This document shows positions 30,900 through 39,559 of a stretch of DNA of 64,000 nucleotides, in pieces. A model generated the notes under the pieces. That model did no database searches. It had not been told where the DNA came from and saw nothing but the letters and a program-made list of their open reading frames with translations. Source of the DNA: Microbacterium sp. cf332 (lineage in GTDB: Bacteria; Actinomycetota; Actinomycetes; Actinomycetales; Microbacteriaceae); contig NZ_FNKN01000002.1 in NCBI RefSeq assembly GCF_900102175.1, positions 496,001 through 560,000 on the forward strand, given 5' to 3'. The first letter of the stretch is position 1, and each line of letters begins with the position of its first letter. The translations under genes and the position numbers were made by a program.

Positions 30900-31708
30900 G
30901 AGCTCCTCGGGGTTCTCTGGCCGCGGCGGGCGAGTCGGGCACGGATGGGGCCGACGAGGGAGACGATCAGGGCGATCGCGAAGGTGACGACGGTGACGAT
31001 CAGCGCCACCGCCGAGACGGACGGCTCGACGCCGGACCGGATCTGCGTGTACATCAGCACGGGCAGCGTCTGGAAGCGCGCGTCGCTGAGGAACGTCGCG
31101 ACGACGACCTCGTCCCACGAGGAGATGAAGGCGAGCAGGCCGCCGACGACCGTCGCGGGTGCGACGAGCGGCAGGGTGATCGTGACGAGCGTCATGAACT
31201 GTCCGGCGCCGTGCACGCGCGCCGCCTCTTCGACGCGGGCGTCGAGCGTGCGCAGGAGCGCGAGCACGTTGACGAACACGTACGGCAGCCCGAGCACGCC
31301 GTGCGCGAGCGCCAGGCCGAGCACGTTGCCGGTAAGGCCGACGCGTACGTACACGAGATAGAACCCGACCGCGCCGACGACGAGGGGAAGGATCATCGGC
31401 AGCACCGAGACGGCCGTGAACACGGTCGAGATCGCGCCCCGGGCACGGGCGGCGCCGAGCGCGAGCGCGCCGCCCGCGATCATCGCGAACGCGGCGGCGA
31501 GCAGGCCGACGGCGAACGAGTTGCCGAAGGCGCGCATCCAGCGGCGGTCGCCGAGGATCTCGTCGATCCAACGCGTCGAGAATCCGTCGGGCGGGAACGT
31601 CACCTGGGTGCCGCTCGTGAAGGCCGTCGCGCAGATGATGATCGTCGGGAGGATCAGCAGCGCCGCGACGACGACGCCGATGACGCGCACCGTGATGCCG
31701 GCGTTCAT
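30896..31708 (-). CDS. ABC transporter permease, PotC-like
   Basis: 270 residues with six predicted membrane segments and the EAA loop (EEAARVHGAGQFMTLVTITLP begins it). It pairs with the PotB-like permease. ATG 31708 overlaps the end of that gene by 4 bp. Confidence 0.9.
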   Translation of the reverse strand: MNAGITVRVIGVVVAALLILPTIIICATAFTSGTQVTFPPDGFSTRWIDEILGDRRWMRAFGNSFAVGLLAAAFAMIAGGALALGAARARGAISTVFTAVSVLPMILPLVVGAVGFYLVYVRVGLTGNVLGLALAHGVLGLPYVFVNVLALLRTLDARVEEAARVHGAGQFMTLVTITLPLVAPATVVGGLLAFISSWDEVVVATFLSDARFQTLPVLMYTQIRSGVEPSVSAVALIVTVVTFAIALIVSLVGPIRARLARRGQRTPRSS

Positions 31709-32568
31709 GCTGAGTTCCTCTCGAGAGCGATGCCGAGGACCTTGCCGAGCCCGAGGAAGCGGGCGGTGACGGCGAGGATCACGATGACCGCCGCGAGTAG
31801 CAGCACGGCCATGGCCGACCCCACCCCCGTGTTGAGCAGCGTGTTCGTCTGCTCGACGATCGATTGCCCGATGACCTGGTTGCCCGCGCCGCCGAGCAGC
31901 TGCGGGGTGATGTAGAAGCCGAGCGTGAGCACGAAGACGAGGAGGCTCCCGGCCGCGAGTCCGGGGATCGAGAGCGGGAAGGTCACGCTCCAGAACGCGC
32001 GCGCACGTGTTGCGCCGAGGCCGTGGGCGGCGATCGCGAGATCGGGCGAGATGCCGCGCAGCTGCGAGTAGATGGCGAAGATCGCGAACGGCACGAGGAT
32101 GTGCGTCATCCCGATGAGGGTCGCTGCGGGCGTGCGGATGAGCCGGAGGGGTTCATCGATCAGCCCGATCGCCTGGAGCATCGTGTTCACGAGCCCGGTG
32201 TCGTTGAGCAGCACCTGCCAGGCGTAGCTGCGCACGAGCAGGCTCGTCCAGAACGACAGCATGAGGGCGATGAGGAGGATGCGCGAGAGGGTCTTGCCCG
32301 AGCGGGCCATGGCGTACGCGTAGGGGTAGCCGATGACCGCCGAGCTGATCGTCACGGCGAGTGCGAGCACCGCCGTGTTGCCGATCGAACGGATGAAGGC
32401 GGCCGACGCGAGGGCGTCGGCGAAGTTCTGGAACCCGGCGTCGAAGGCGCGTTGCACCACGATCGCGAGGGGGAGGATGAGCGCCAGGACGACGAAGAGC
32501 AGGCCGAGGAGGCCGACGCTGATCCACCAGCGCCGGCCCCCTCTCTCATCGGTCAGGACGCCACCCAT
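31705..32568 (-). CDS. ABC transporter permease, PotB-like
   Basis: 287 residues with six predicted membrane segments and a permease loop around AIAAHGLGATRARAFWSV. ATG 32568 overlaps the last 16 nt of the binding-protein gene in another frame, an unusually long overlap for this operon; no better start is seen downstream before the first membrane helix. Confidence 0.88.
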   Translation of the reverse strand: MGGVLTDERGGRRWWISVGLLGLLFVVLALILPLAIVVQRAFDAGFQNFADALASAAFIRSIGNTAVLALAVTISSAVIGYPYAYAMARSGKTLSRILLIALMLSFWTSLLVRSYAWQVLLNDTGLVNTMLQAIGLIDEPLRLIRTPAATLIGMTHILVPFAIFAIYSQLRGISPDLAIAAHGLGATRARAFWSVTFPLSIPGLAAGSLLVFVLTLGFYITPQLLGGAGNQVIGQSIVEQTNTLLNTGVGSAMAVLLLAAVIVILAVTARFLGLGKVLGIALERNSA

Positions 32569-33635
32569 GCGGACACGCTCTCGAGCACGTCGGCGCGGTT
32601 CTCGTTCCACCACTCGAAGTCGGGGATGATCGGCGCGGCGTCGCCGGTTCCCTCGTTCGAGGTCGGCACGTCGGCGAGCTTGTCTTCCGGGATCGTCGCG
32701 TGCGGGTTGCCGGGGCCGTAGGTGAGGTACTCGACCAGGTCGCCCGAGTGCTCGGTCGACGTGATGTAGGCGACGAGCGCCATGGCGTTGTCGAGGTTCG
32801 GGCTGTCGGCGGGGATGGTCACGTAGTCGGCCGACTGGATCTGTCCGTCCCAGGACATCGCGATCGGCTGACCCTCGCCGGTGGCCTGGGTCACCCGGGC
32901 GTTGTAGCACGCGCCTACGGTCGCCTCGCCCGAGGTCACGAGGTCGATGCACTCGGCGCCGCTCGTGATGAAGATGAGGTTGTCCTTGATCGGGTCGAGC
33001 TTCTCGAGCACGCGGTCGATGTCGAGCGGGTACAGCTCGTCACGGCTCACGCCGTCGGCGAGGAGGATCGCCTCGGCGAGGCCGAAGAAGCCCTCGCCGG
33101 CGTTGATCGCCCGCTTGCCCGGGAACGCGTCGGTGTCGAGCCAGTCGGCCCACGTCTGCGGGCCCGCGTCGCCGAAAGCATCGGTGTTGTAGGTGACGAC
33201 GGTCGAGTAGACGAACATCGGCACGCCCTTCGCCGTGACGGGCCACTGCCCGTCGAAGGCGTCGCACTCGACGATGTCGCAGTCGATGTCGGCGAGGCCC
33301 TCGTTCTCCTCGGTGAGTCCGAAGTCGAGGCCGGCCTCGGCGACATCCCACGTGACGTTGCCGCTCTCGATCATCTGGAGCAGCTTCGAGTTGTCCATCG
33401 AGGGGTCGAGGATGGCGTCGACTCCGGTCTCCTCGGAGAACGGGTCGAGCCACGCCGCCGTGATGGCGTCGCCGCCTGCGCCGCCGTAGCCGGCGAAGGT
33501 GACCTCGCCGCTCAGGCCGGAGTCGGCGTCGGAAGAGGACGAGGAGGGAGAGCCGGACGACGAACATGCCGTCAGGGCGAAGAGCGCGGCGGCGGTCGCC
33601 GCGGTGGCGGCGATCACGGTGCGGTGTCGGAGCAT
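32553..33635 (-). CDS. ABC transporter substrate-binding lipoprotein, PotD-like
   Basis: 360 residues. Signal peptide with lipobox LFALTAC, a Ser-rich linker, then a PotD/SBP_bac-type domain (GYGGAGGDAITAAWLDPFSEET, SGNVTWDVAEAGLDF, ITSGAECIDLVTSGEATVG). The ligand is probably a cationic or guanidino compound judging from the co-operonic enzymes. ATG 33635 follows GAAAGG; an in-frame ATG at 33785 lies before the signal peptide and inside the regulatory gap. First gene of the operon, divergent from the PucR-type regulator. Confidence 0.88.
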   Translation of the reverse strand: MLRHRTVIAATAATAAALFALTACSSSGSPSSSSSDADSGLSGEVTFAGYGGAGGDAITAAWLDPFSEETGVDAILDPSMDNSKLLQMIESGNVTWDVAEAGLDFGLTEENEGLADIDCDIVECDAFDGQWPVTAKGVPMFVYSTVVTYNTDAFGDAGPQTWADWLDTDAFPGKRAINAGEGFFGLAEAILLADGVSRDELYPLDIDRVLEKLDPIKDNLIFITSGAECIDLVTSGEATVGACYNARVTQATGEGQPIAMSWDGQIQSADYVTIPADSPNLDNAMALVAYITSTEHSGDLVEYLTYGPGNPHATIPEDKLADVPTSNEGTGDAAPIIPDFEWWNENRADVLESVSAWVAS

Positions 33636-33764
33636 GGCTGGCCTTTCACGGGTGTCGAGGTCATGCGGGGAGGCGGTTCGAAGAGGTCGCCTGGAGGAGC
33701 GCACGCCTATCCTGTTCATGTCACCGAGAGGCGCGGAATTGGATGAAACGCCTGTCTCGAGGCG

Positions 33765-33790
33765 CCGCGTTGGAGAGTTCTCCAACGCGG
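33765..33790. promoter_or_regulatory. 26-bp perfect palindrome in the divergent promoter region
   Basis: Arms CCGCGTTGGAGA (33765-33776) and its exact complement (33779-33790) flank the 2-bp centre GT. It lies between the PotD-like gene and the pucR-type gene and is a strong candidate operator. Confidence 0.6.
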
Positions 33791-33829
33791 AGGGCCTTTA
33801 TTTCGGCGCCGTTTCGTGGGCCGGCATCC

Positions 33830-33850
33830 GGTGTTTCGATCGGAAACACC
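33830..33850. promoter_or_regulatory. 21-bp perfect palindrome in the divergent promoter region
   Basis: Arms GGTGTTTC (33830-33837) and GAAACACC (33843-33850) flank GATCG. It is 41-61 bp before the regulator's start codon and differs in sequence from the first palindrome, so a second protein or a second type of site may be involved. Confidence 0.6.
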
Positions 33851-33890
33851 CCATGTGACGAACCGGTCGCAGAGACGAGGAGGGCGTGAG

Positions 33891-35300
33891 GTGAAGGTCA
33901 GCGAACTGCTCGCCGCTCCCGGGCTCTCGCTCACGATCGCGTTCTCCGGCGACGTCGATGTCGAGATCGAATGGGTGCACGCGGTCGACCGCTTCCCGGC
34001 ATCCGAGTTCATGTCGGGCGGCGAGGTCGCGCTCACGTCGGGGCAGTGGTGGCCGGCCGTCGCGGCCGAGGTCTACGTGCAGGATCTGGTCGAGGCGGGC
34101 GTCATCGCGCTCGGCTTCGGTCTCACGAAGACGATCACCGATCTGCCCTCGCAACTCCTCGCCGCGTGCGAGGCGCAGGGGCTCACGTTCTTCCTGGTGC
34201 CGATCGAGGTGCCGTTCATCCGGGTCATCAAGACCTTCGTGCAGGCCGAGCGTCGCACGTGGGAGCGACCCCTGCGCCGGCACCTCGACTACTACCGCAC
34301 CTTCGTCGCGGCGCTGCGCGAGGATCGCAGCCTCGCGTCGATGCTGTCGTCGCTCTCGAGCGGACTCGGCACGACGGTCGGTCTCGTCGCCGATCGCGAG
34401 GTCTCGGGTGTCGCGTCGGTCGAGGGGATGCACCCGATCCCGCTCGCGAGCGAAGGCGTCATCGACGCCGAGCTGTTCAGCGAGGCCGACCCGGCGAACT
34501 TCTCGGTCGAGCAGCAGGCCGTGCTCTCGGTCGGGGTGCCGTTCATCGCGTTGGAGGTCGAGCGCATCCGCTCGGTGAAGCGGACGGTCGACGGATACAC
34601 CCGCGAGCTGTTCACGTGGCTGCGCAGCGACGACCATGACGTCGTCACGGTGCTGGCCCGCCTGCGGTCGCTCGGCATCGAGGGTGCCTCCGACCTCGCG
34701 GTGCTGTCCGTCTGGCACGCGGATCCCGATGCCGTGCTCGTCGCGGTGCGGCGCGAAGCGGGCTCGTCGGCGGCCGCCGCCGCGCGCTTCGACGACGCCG
34801 TCCTCGTGTGCGTCGCGGGTGCCGACGTCGCCGACCGTATCGTCGCGGGCCTCCCTCGCGGCGCGTCGACCGGCCGCGGATCCTCGGGAGCGGCCGACCG
34901 GCTGAGGCTCTCGCTCATCCAGGCCGAGCACGCGCTGTCGCTGGCGCGACGCGCCGGCCCGGGGATGGTCATCGGTGCCGACGAGCTCAACAGCCCGTCG
35001 ACCATCATGTACTCCGAGGCGTCCGACCTCATCCGCGAGACCGGCGCGGCATTGCTTCGTCCGCTGCGCGAATACGACGAGGCGCGCGGCGGGCAGCTGC
35101 TGCACACGCTCGAGGTGTTCCTGCGCACGGGCGGACGCCTGAGCGTCGCGGCGAACGAGCTCTACGTCCACCCGAACACGCTGCGGCACCGCGTGCAGCT
35201 CATCGAGGACATCACGGGTCGCAACCTCGACTCGACGCGCGACCGCACCGACTTCGACCTCGCGATCGCGCTCGCCGACCGGGGCGGCCTCGAGGGCTGA
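33891..35300 (+). CDS. PucR-family transcriptional regulator
   Basis: 469 residues. An N-terminal purine-catabolism-regulator (PucR) domain (about 1-125) is followed by a middle region and a C-terminal PucR HTH_30 (GRLSVAANELYVHPNTLRHRVQLIEDITG). PucR proteins activate genes for purine, amine or amino-acid use. GTG 33891 has GAGGAGG upstream; an in-frame ATG at 33816 would run through a palindrome and is rejected. Divergent from the importer/catabolic operon, which it most likely controls. Confidence 0.9.
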   Translation: MKVSELLAAPGLSLTIAFSGDVDVEIEWVHAVDRFPASEFMSGGEVALTSGQWWPAVAAEVYVQDLVEAGVIALGFGLTKTITDLPSQLLAACEAQGLTFFLVPIEVPFIRVIKTFVQAERRTWERPLRRHLDYYRTFVAALREDRSLASMLSSLSSGLGTTVGLVADREVSGVASVEGMHPIPLASEGVIDAELFSEADPANFSVEQQAVLSVGVPFIALEVERIRSVKRTVDGYTRELFTWLRSDDHDVVTVLARLRSLGIEGASDLAVLSVWHADPDAVLVAVRREAGSSAAAAARFDDAVLVCVAGADVADRIVAGLPRGASTGRGSSGAADRLRLSLIQAEHALSLARRAGPGMVIGADELNSPSTIMYSEASDLIRETGAALLRPLREYDEARGGQLLHTLEVFLRTGGRLSVAANELYVHPNTLRHRVQLIEDITGRNLDSTRDRTDFDLAIALADRGGLEG

Positions 35301-35322
35301 CCCACCGGCGCGCCCGGTCGGT

Positions 35323-36510
35323 TCAGCCGGCGGCGCGGTCGAGCCGGCGCGCGGCGAGCGTCGCGAGCGCGGCCGCGAGGTCGCCGACCACCGCGTCGTC
35401 GAAGCGCACCCGCGGAGAGTGGTTCCACGCGGCGGGGTCGGCGTCGGCAGGCGACGCCGCGAGCAGCACGAACGCGCCCGGCACGGCCTCGAGCACGCGC
35501 GAGAAGTCCTCGGAGGCCATGAGCGGATCCGGCGCGATCGTGCTGCGCGCGACGCCGAACGTCTCGGCGAGCACGTCGTGCGCCCAGTCGGCCTCCGCGT
35601 CGTCGTTGACGAGCACGGGGTAGTCGGCCGAGAACTCGACGACGGCGCGGCATCCGTGTGCGGCGGCGACGGCGGTCGCGAGCCGCGCGACCTCCCCGCG
35701 CACGCGCTCGTCGGCCGCGCGCGAGAGCGTGCGCACGGTCGCGCCGAGTGACGCGGTTTCGGGGATGACGTTGATGGCATCACTCGCGGCGAGCTGCGTC
35801 ACCGTGATCACGACAGGGTCGAACACCGAGAAGCGGCGCGTGATCATCACCTGGAGCGCCGTCACGAGCTCCGCGATCGCGACGACGGGATCGATGGCGT
35901 CGTGGGGGCGTGAGCCGTGCCCGCCGACGCCGTGCAGTTCGATGCGCAGGTCGGCGACACCGGCCATGAGCGTGCCGCGCCGTGTGCCGAAGCGCCCGGC
36001 CGGTCCCGGCACGACGTGCGCGGCGTACGCGGCGACGGGCGCGGACCCGGATGCCTCGAGCACACCCTCCGCGATCATCGTCGCCGCACCGTCGTCGCCC
36101 TCCTCGCCGGGCTGGAACATGAGCACGACATCGCCCGCGAGGCGGTCTCGCGCGCCGGCGAGCAGTCGCGCGGCCCCCACGAGCCCCGCGGTGTGGAGGT
36201 CATGGCCGCAGGCGTGCATCGCGCCCGACGTCGACGCGTACTCGAGCCCGGTCTCTTCGGTGAGCGGCAGCGCATCCATGTCGGCCCGCAGCAGCACGGT
36301 CGGGCCGGGCCGCGCGCCGTGCAGCACGGCCGTGACCGACGTCGACGCCGCGCCCGTCGTGATCTCGAGGCCGAGTCCGTCGAGCGCGTCGAGCACGCGC
36401 CGCTGCGTGCGCGGCAGATCGAGGCCGACCTCGGGATCGCGGTGCAGGGCCCGTCGCAGCGCGACGAGCTCGGGCAGCAGAGCGGCGGCCCGAGGGACGA
36501 ACGCCGTCAC
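35323..36510 (-). CDS. M20D-type amidohydrolase (hippurate hydrolase/HipO-like)
   Basis: 395 residues. It shows the M20D metal motifs: RADMDALPL, HACGHDLHTA, FQPGEEGDDGA, and the C-terminal SEDFSR. The family removes acyl groups from N-acyl amino acids such as hippurate, indole-3-acetyl or acetyl conjugates. GTG 36510 overlaps the stop of the TIM-barrel gene (GTGA), so they form a two-gene operon. Convergent with the PucR-type gene 22 bp away. Confidence 0.9.
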   Translation of the reverse strand: MTAFVPRAAALLPELVALRRALHRDPEVGLDLPRTQRRVLDALDGLGLEITTGAASTSVTAVLHGARPGPTVLLRADMDALPLTEETGLEYASTSGAMHACGHDLHTAGLVGAARLLAGARDRLAGDVVLMFQPGEEGDDGAATMIAEGVLEASGSAPVAAYAAHVVPGPAGRFGTRRGTLMAGVADLRIELHGVGGHGSRPHDAIDPVVAIAELVTALQVMITRRFSVFDPVVITVTQLAASDAINVIPETASLGATVRTLSRAADERVRGEVARLATAVAAAHGCRAVVEFSADYPVLVNDDAEADWAHDVLAETFGVARSTIAPDPLMASEDFSRVLEAVPGAFVLLAASPADADPAAWNHSPRVRFDDAVVGDLAAALATLAARRLDRAAG

Positions 36511-37268
36511 ACGCTGCGCGCGAAGATGAGGCTCTGTGCGAGCGCGGCGTCGTCGTCGCCGACGTTGTACTCGATCGTGTACGACCGCACCGCCGGCATG
36601 TCGCGCAGCTGCGCGGCGAGCTCGGCCGCACCGACCGAATCGGCGAGCAGGGGGCCGCGCTCGGTGGCCGCGAGGTGCACGAGGCTGATGGCCTCCGCGT
36701 GCTGCCGCATCGACGCAACGGGGTCGATCTCCTCGACGACGACGTGGTACCAGTCGGCAAGAAGGCCGACGCGGTCGTCGTGGCCGATCATCGACCGCAC
36801 GAGCGCCGAATGGTCGAGCGTGTTCATGAGGAAGCTTTCGATCCGGCGCAGGCCCTCGAGCGCGATGCCGACGTCCGAGGGCGTGTCGGGCAGCACCTCG
36901 GCGATGGATGCCGCAGCGCGCTCGAGCCCGCGGATGCGCGGCTCGTCGGTCCACGGATCCTTCCGGCACGCGGGCAGCACGACGATCTGCGAAGCCCCGA
37001 GCTCGTGCGCCTGCTCGAGCGCGCCGCGGAGATAGGTCTGGGCCCGGGCGCGCGAGGCGGGATCGGGCGACCCGAGCTCGCTCTCGCTGTTCCAGGCCCA
37101 GCACATCGACGGCACGGCGAGCCCGGCGGCGGCGAGGTCGTCCTGCAGCGCCGCGATGTCGATGCCCGGGATGGCATCGAGTTCGATCGCGTCGAATCCG
37201 GCTGCGGCCGCGCGGCGGATAGCGGTCGGGCGGTCGCCGAGCACCCATTCACTGGCGCTGATGCGCAT
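36507..37268 (-). CDS. sugar phosphate isomerase/epimerase-like TIM barrel
   Basis: 253 residues of the AP-endonuclease-2/xylose-isomerase-like fold: acidic and histidine metal ligands around VGIALEGLRRIES, LLADWYHVVVEE and LVHLAATERG. Members isomerise or epimerise sugars, keto-sugars or inositols, and some cleave 3-keto-glycosides. ATG 37268 follows GGGAGAC. Divergent from a pyranose-oxidase-like gene and overlapping an amidohydrolase. Confidence 0.82.
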   Translation of the reverse strand: MRISASEWVLGDRPTAIRRAAAAGFDAIELDAIPGIDIAALQDDLAAAGLAVPSMCWAWNSESELGSPDPASRARAQTYLRGALEQAHELGASQIVVLPACRKDPWTDEPRIRGLERAAASIAEVLPDTPSDVGIALEGLRRIESFLMNTLDHSALVRSMIGHDDRVGLLADWYHVVVEEIDPVASMRQHAEAISLVHLAATERGPLLADSVGAAELAAQLRDMPAVRSYTIEYNVGDDDAALAQSLIFARSV

Positions 37269-37326
37269 GTCGTCTCCCTCGAGGGCCGCCCGCGGCGGCG
37301 ATGGTCGGCGGTATCGCCGCGAATTC

Positions 37327-37355
37327 TTTACGGGCGTTCAGATTATGTGTACGCT
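37327..37355 (+). promoter_or_regulatory. promoter of the flavin oxidase-tetR-isomerase operon with overlapping operator
   Basis: TTTACG (37327-37332) and TACGCT (37350-37355) are 17 bp apart. A near-palindrome, GCGTTCA (37334-37340) and TGTACGC (37348-37354) with one mismatch and a 7-bp spacer, fills the spacer and -10 box. This is the classic place for a repressor such as the TetR encoded in the operon. Confidence 0.55.
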
Positions 37356-37415
37356 CGGCGACACGTCAAGGCGACCCGGCCTCGACCTCGAATCGACCAC
37401 CGCAGGAGCAGCAGC

Positions 37416-38936
37416 ATGGCGACCCCCGACCTCCACGACGTCCTCATCGTCGGCAGCGGGATGATGGGAGCCGCCATCGCGCGGCAGTTGCGCGACGCCG
37501 ACCCGGGCATCCGCATCGCGATGATCGCCGGCGGCCCGACCGTCGGAGCGAAGGCCGGTCAGCACCTGCATGACGTCGAGGATCCGGAGGTCTGGGCGCA
37601 GTACAACCGCAAGGTGTCGTCGGGCGTGCAGGCGTTCTACACCGGCGTCAAGCCGAGCCAGGGCGTCGGCGGAAGCATGCGGGACGTCACCCCCGGCATG
37701 TACCACCTCACCTCCCTCGGCGAGAAGGCCGACGAGATGCCGAGTGCGACGGTCGCGTGGAACGCGGGCGGCATGGGCATCCACTGGACGGCCGCGACCC
37801 CCACGCCGTGGGGATCCGAGCTCGACCCTGTGCTCACGCCGGTTGAATGGGCGGACGCGATCGCCCGGGCATCCGACCTGCTCGAGATCAACCGCGAGCC
37901 GTTCCCGCTCACTCCCGCGGGCGAGACCGTCGCGCGGGAGCTGCGCGCGCACTTCGACGCCCGCCAGGCGCCCGGCCGCGAGGTGCAGAACATGCCCATG
38001 GCCGTCAACGACCGGGGCACGGGCCGCAAGGAGCGCACGAGCCCCTCGGTCATCTTCCCCGCGCTCGGCGACCCCGCGAGCGACGCGGCCTTCACCTTCG
38101 TCGCGAACAGCATGAGCACGTCGCTCATCCACGAGGGCGGGCGCGCGATCGGAGCCGTATGCCGCGACCTCGCGACCGACGAGACCTTCGAGGTGCACGC
38201 CGCGCATGTCGTCGTGTGCGCCGACGCCATCCGCACGCCCCAGCTGCTGTTCGCGTCCGGCATCCGACCCGCGGCGCTCGGCCGCTACCTCAACGAGCAC
38301 TACTTCCTCACCGGCCAGGTGATCGCCGACCCCGAGCGCATGGGGTTCGCGGTCGACGAGCTCACCCCGCCGACCGATCTCGAATGGGCGTCGGACTGCC
38401 TGTGGGTGCCCCAGAGCGATGACACGCAGCCCTTCCAGGTGCACATCATGACGAAGACGCTCGTCGACGAGCAGCACGCCCCCACCGGGTACGCGGTCGG
38501 CATCGAGTACTACATCCGCACCGAGGTGCAGCGTGACAACCGTCTCGAGTTCTCGGACACCGAGGTCGACGCCGCGGGCATGCCGCGCATCACGGTGCAC
38601 TTCACCTACACCGACGCCGATCGCGATGCCCTCGAGAGCGCTCGCGCCGACCAGATCGTCGCGGCGTCGCGCATGGGCGACTTCGACCCGGCGACCGAGT
38701 CGGCTGCGCTCGGCGCCGGCGGATCGCTGCACTACACGGGCACCGTGCGCATGGGTGCGGCCGACGACGGCACGAGCGTGTGCGATGTCGACGGCCGCGT
38801 ATGGGGCTTCGAGAACCTTTTCGTCGCGGGCAACGGCGTGGTGCCGACGTCGCTCGCGTGCAACTCGACCCTCATCGGGATGACGAGCGCCGTGCGCGCC
38901 GCCGACGCCCTGCTGCGGGATCTGGAGACGGCGTGA
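37416..38936 (+). CDS. GMC-type flavin oxidoreductase, pyranose-2-oxidase-like
   Basis: 506 residues. The FAD Rossmann motif GSGMMG is at residues 13-18. GGMGIHWTAATPTP around H123 matches the GGMSTHWTCATP motif of pyranose 2-oxidases, where the histidine binds FAD covalently. The C-terminal LHYTGTVRMG and NLFVAGNGVVPTSLACNSTL segments also match, though the usual THRMG histidine is replaced by Val. Relatives include bacterial C-glycoside 3-oxidases; it probably oxidises a sugar or glycoside at C2 or C3. ATG 37416 follows AGGAG. First gene of an operon with tetR and an isomerase gene. Confidence 0.82.
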   Translation: MATPDLHDVLIVGSGMMGAAIARQLRDADPGIRIAMIAGGPTVGAKAGQHLHDVEDPEVWAQYNRKVSSGVQAFYTGVKPSQGVGGSMRDVTPGMYHLTSLGEKADEMPSATVAWNAGGMGIHWTAATPTPWGSELDPVLTPVEWADAIARASDLLEINREPFPLTPAGETVARELRAHFDARQAPGREVQNMPMAVNDRGTGRKERTSPSVIFPALGDPASDAAFTFVANSMSTSLIHEGGRAIGAVCRDLATDETFEVHAAHVVVCADAIRTPQLLFASGIRPAALGRYLNEHYFLTGQVIADPERMGFAVDELTPPTDLEWASDCLWVPQSDDTQPFQVHIMTKTLVDEQHAPTGYAVGIEYYIRTEVQRDNRLEFSDTEVDAAGMPRITVHFTYTDADRDALESARADQIVAASRMGDFDPATESAALGAGGSLHYTGTVRMGAADDGTSVCDVDGRVWGFENLFVAGNGVVPTSLACNSTLIGMTSAVRAADALLRDLETA

Positions 38937-39535
38937 GCGGCACCCGCGGGCCGTACCGCACCGGTATCGAGACCCGGCGGGCGCTCGTCGAGCACGCGAT
39001 CCGCGTCTTCGGCGAGCACGGTTACCGCGGGGGCTCGCTTCGCATGATCGCCGAATCGGTCGGCGCTCCCGCGTCGCAGATCGTGAACCACTTCGGCAGC
39101 AAGGACGGCCTGCTGACGGCCGTGCTCGACCACTGGGACGCCCTTCAGGTGGCCGACGGCGGCCGGCGCGGGCTCGCCTACGTCGAGGAGCTCCGAACGC
39201 GCATCGCATACAGCCGCGACAACCCGACCTGGGTGGAGTTCTTCCTCACGCTCGGCTCCGAGGCGACGGCCCGAGACCATCCCGCACACGACTACTTCGT
39301 CGCACGCTACGCGCACATCGCCGACCGCCTGCAGGAGGAGATCCTGTACGCCGCGGCGTCCGACGAGATCGCACCGATCGACCCGAGCGCGGCGCGCGTC
39401 GAGGCCCAGCGCCTCAGCGCCATGATGGACGGCCTCCAGCTGCAGTGGCTCCTCGACCGCGAACTCGACCTCGTGGGCGCCTTCGACGACTACCTCGACG
39501 CCGTCATCGACCGCTGGCGTCGCCCCATCATCTGA
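38933..39535 (+). CDS. TetR-family regulator
   Basis: 200 residues. N-terminal helix-turn-helix GGSLRMIAESVGAPASQIVNHFGSKDGLL, then an all-helical effector domain. GTG 38933 overlaps the oxidase stop (GTGA). Being inside the operon, it probably controls its own promoter at 37327-37355, where a TetR-like near-palindrome lies. Confidence 0.87.
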   Translation: MSGTRGPYRTGIETRRALVEHAIRVFGEHGYRGGSLRMIAESVGAPASQIVNHFGSKDGLLTAVLDHWDALQVADGGRRGLAYVEELRTRIAYSRDNPTWVEFFLTLGSEATARDHPAHDYFVARYAHIADRLQEEILYAAASDEIAPIDPSAARVEAQRLSAMMDGLQLQWLLDRELDLVGAFDDYLDAVIDRWRRPII

Positions 39536-39559
39536 CCCACGAGAACGAAGGAGACGGCC

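Noticed and set aside
33718-33858. Short open frame starting ATG 33718, four bases after TATCCT.
   Set aside because: It runs through both perfect palindromes, the -10 to start spacing is too short, and the peptide is featureless.
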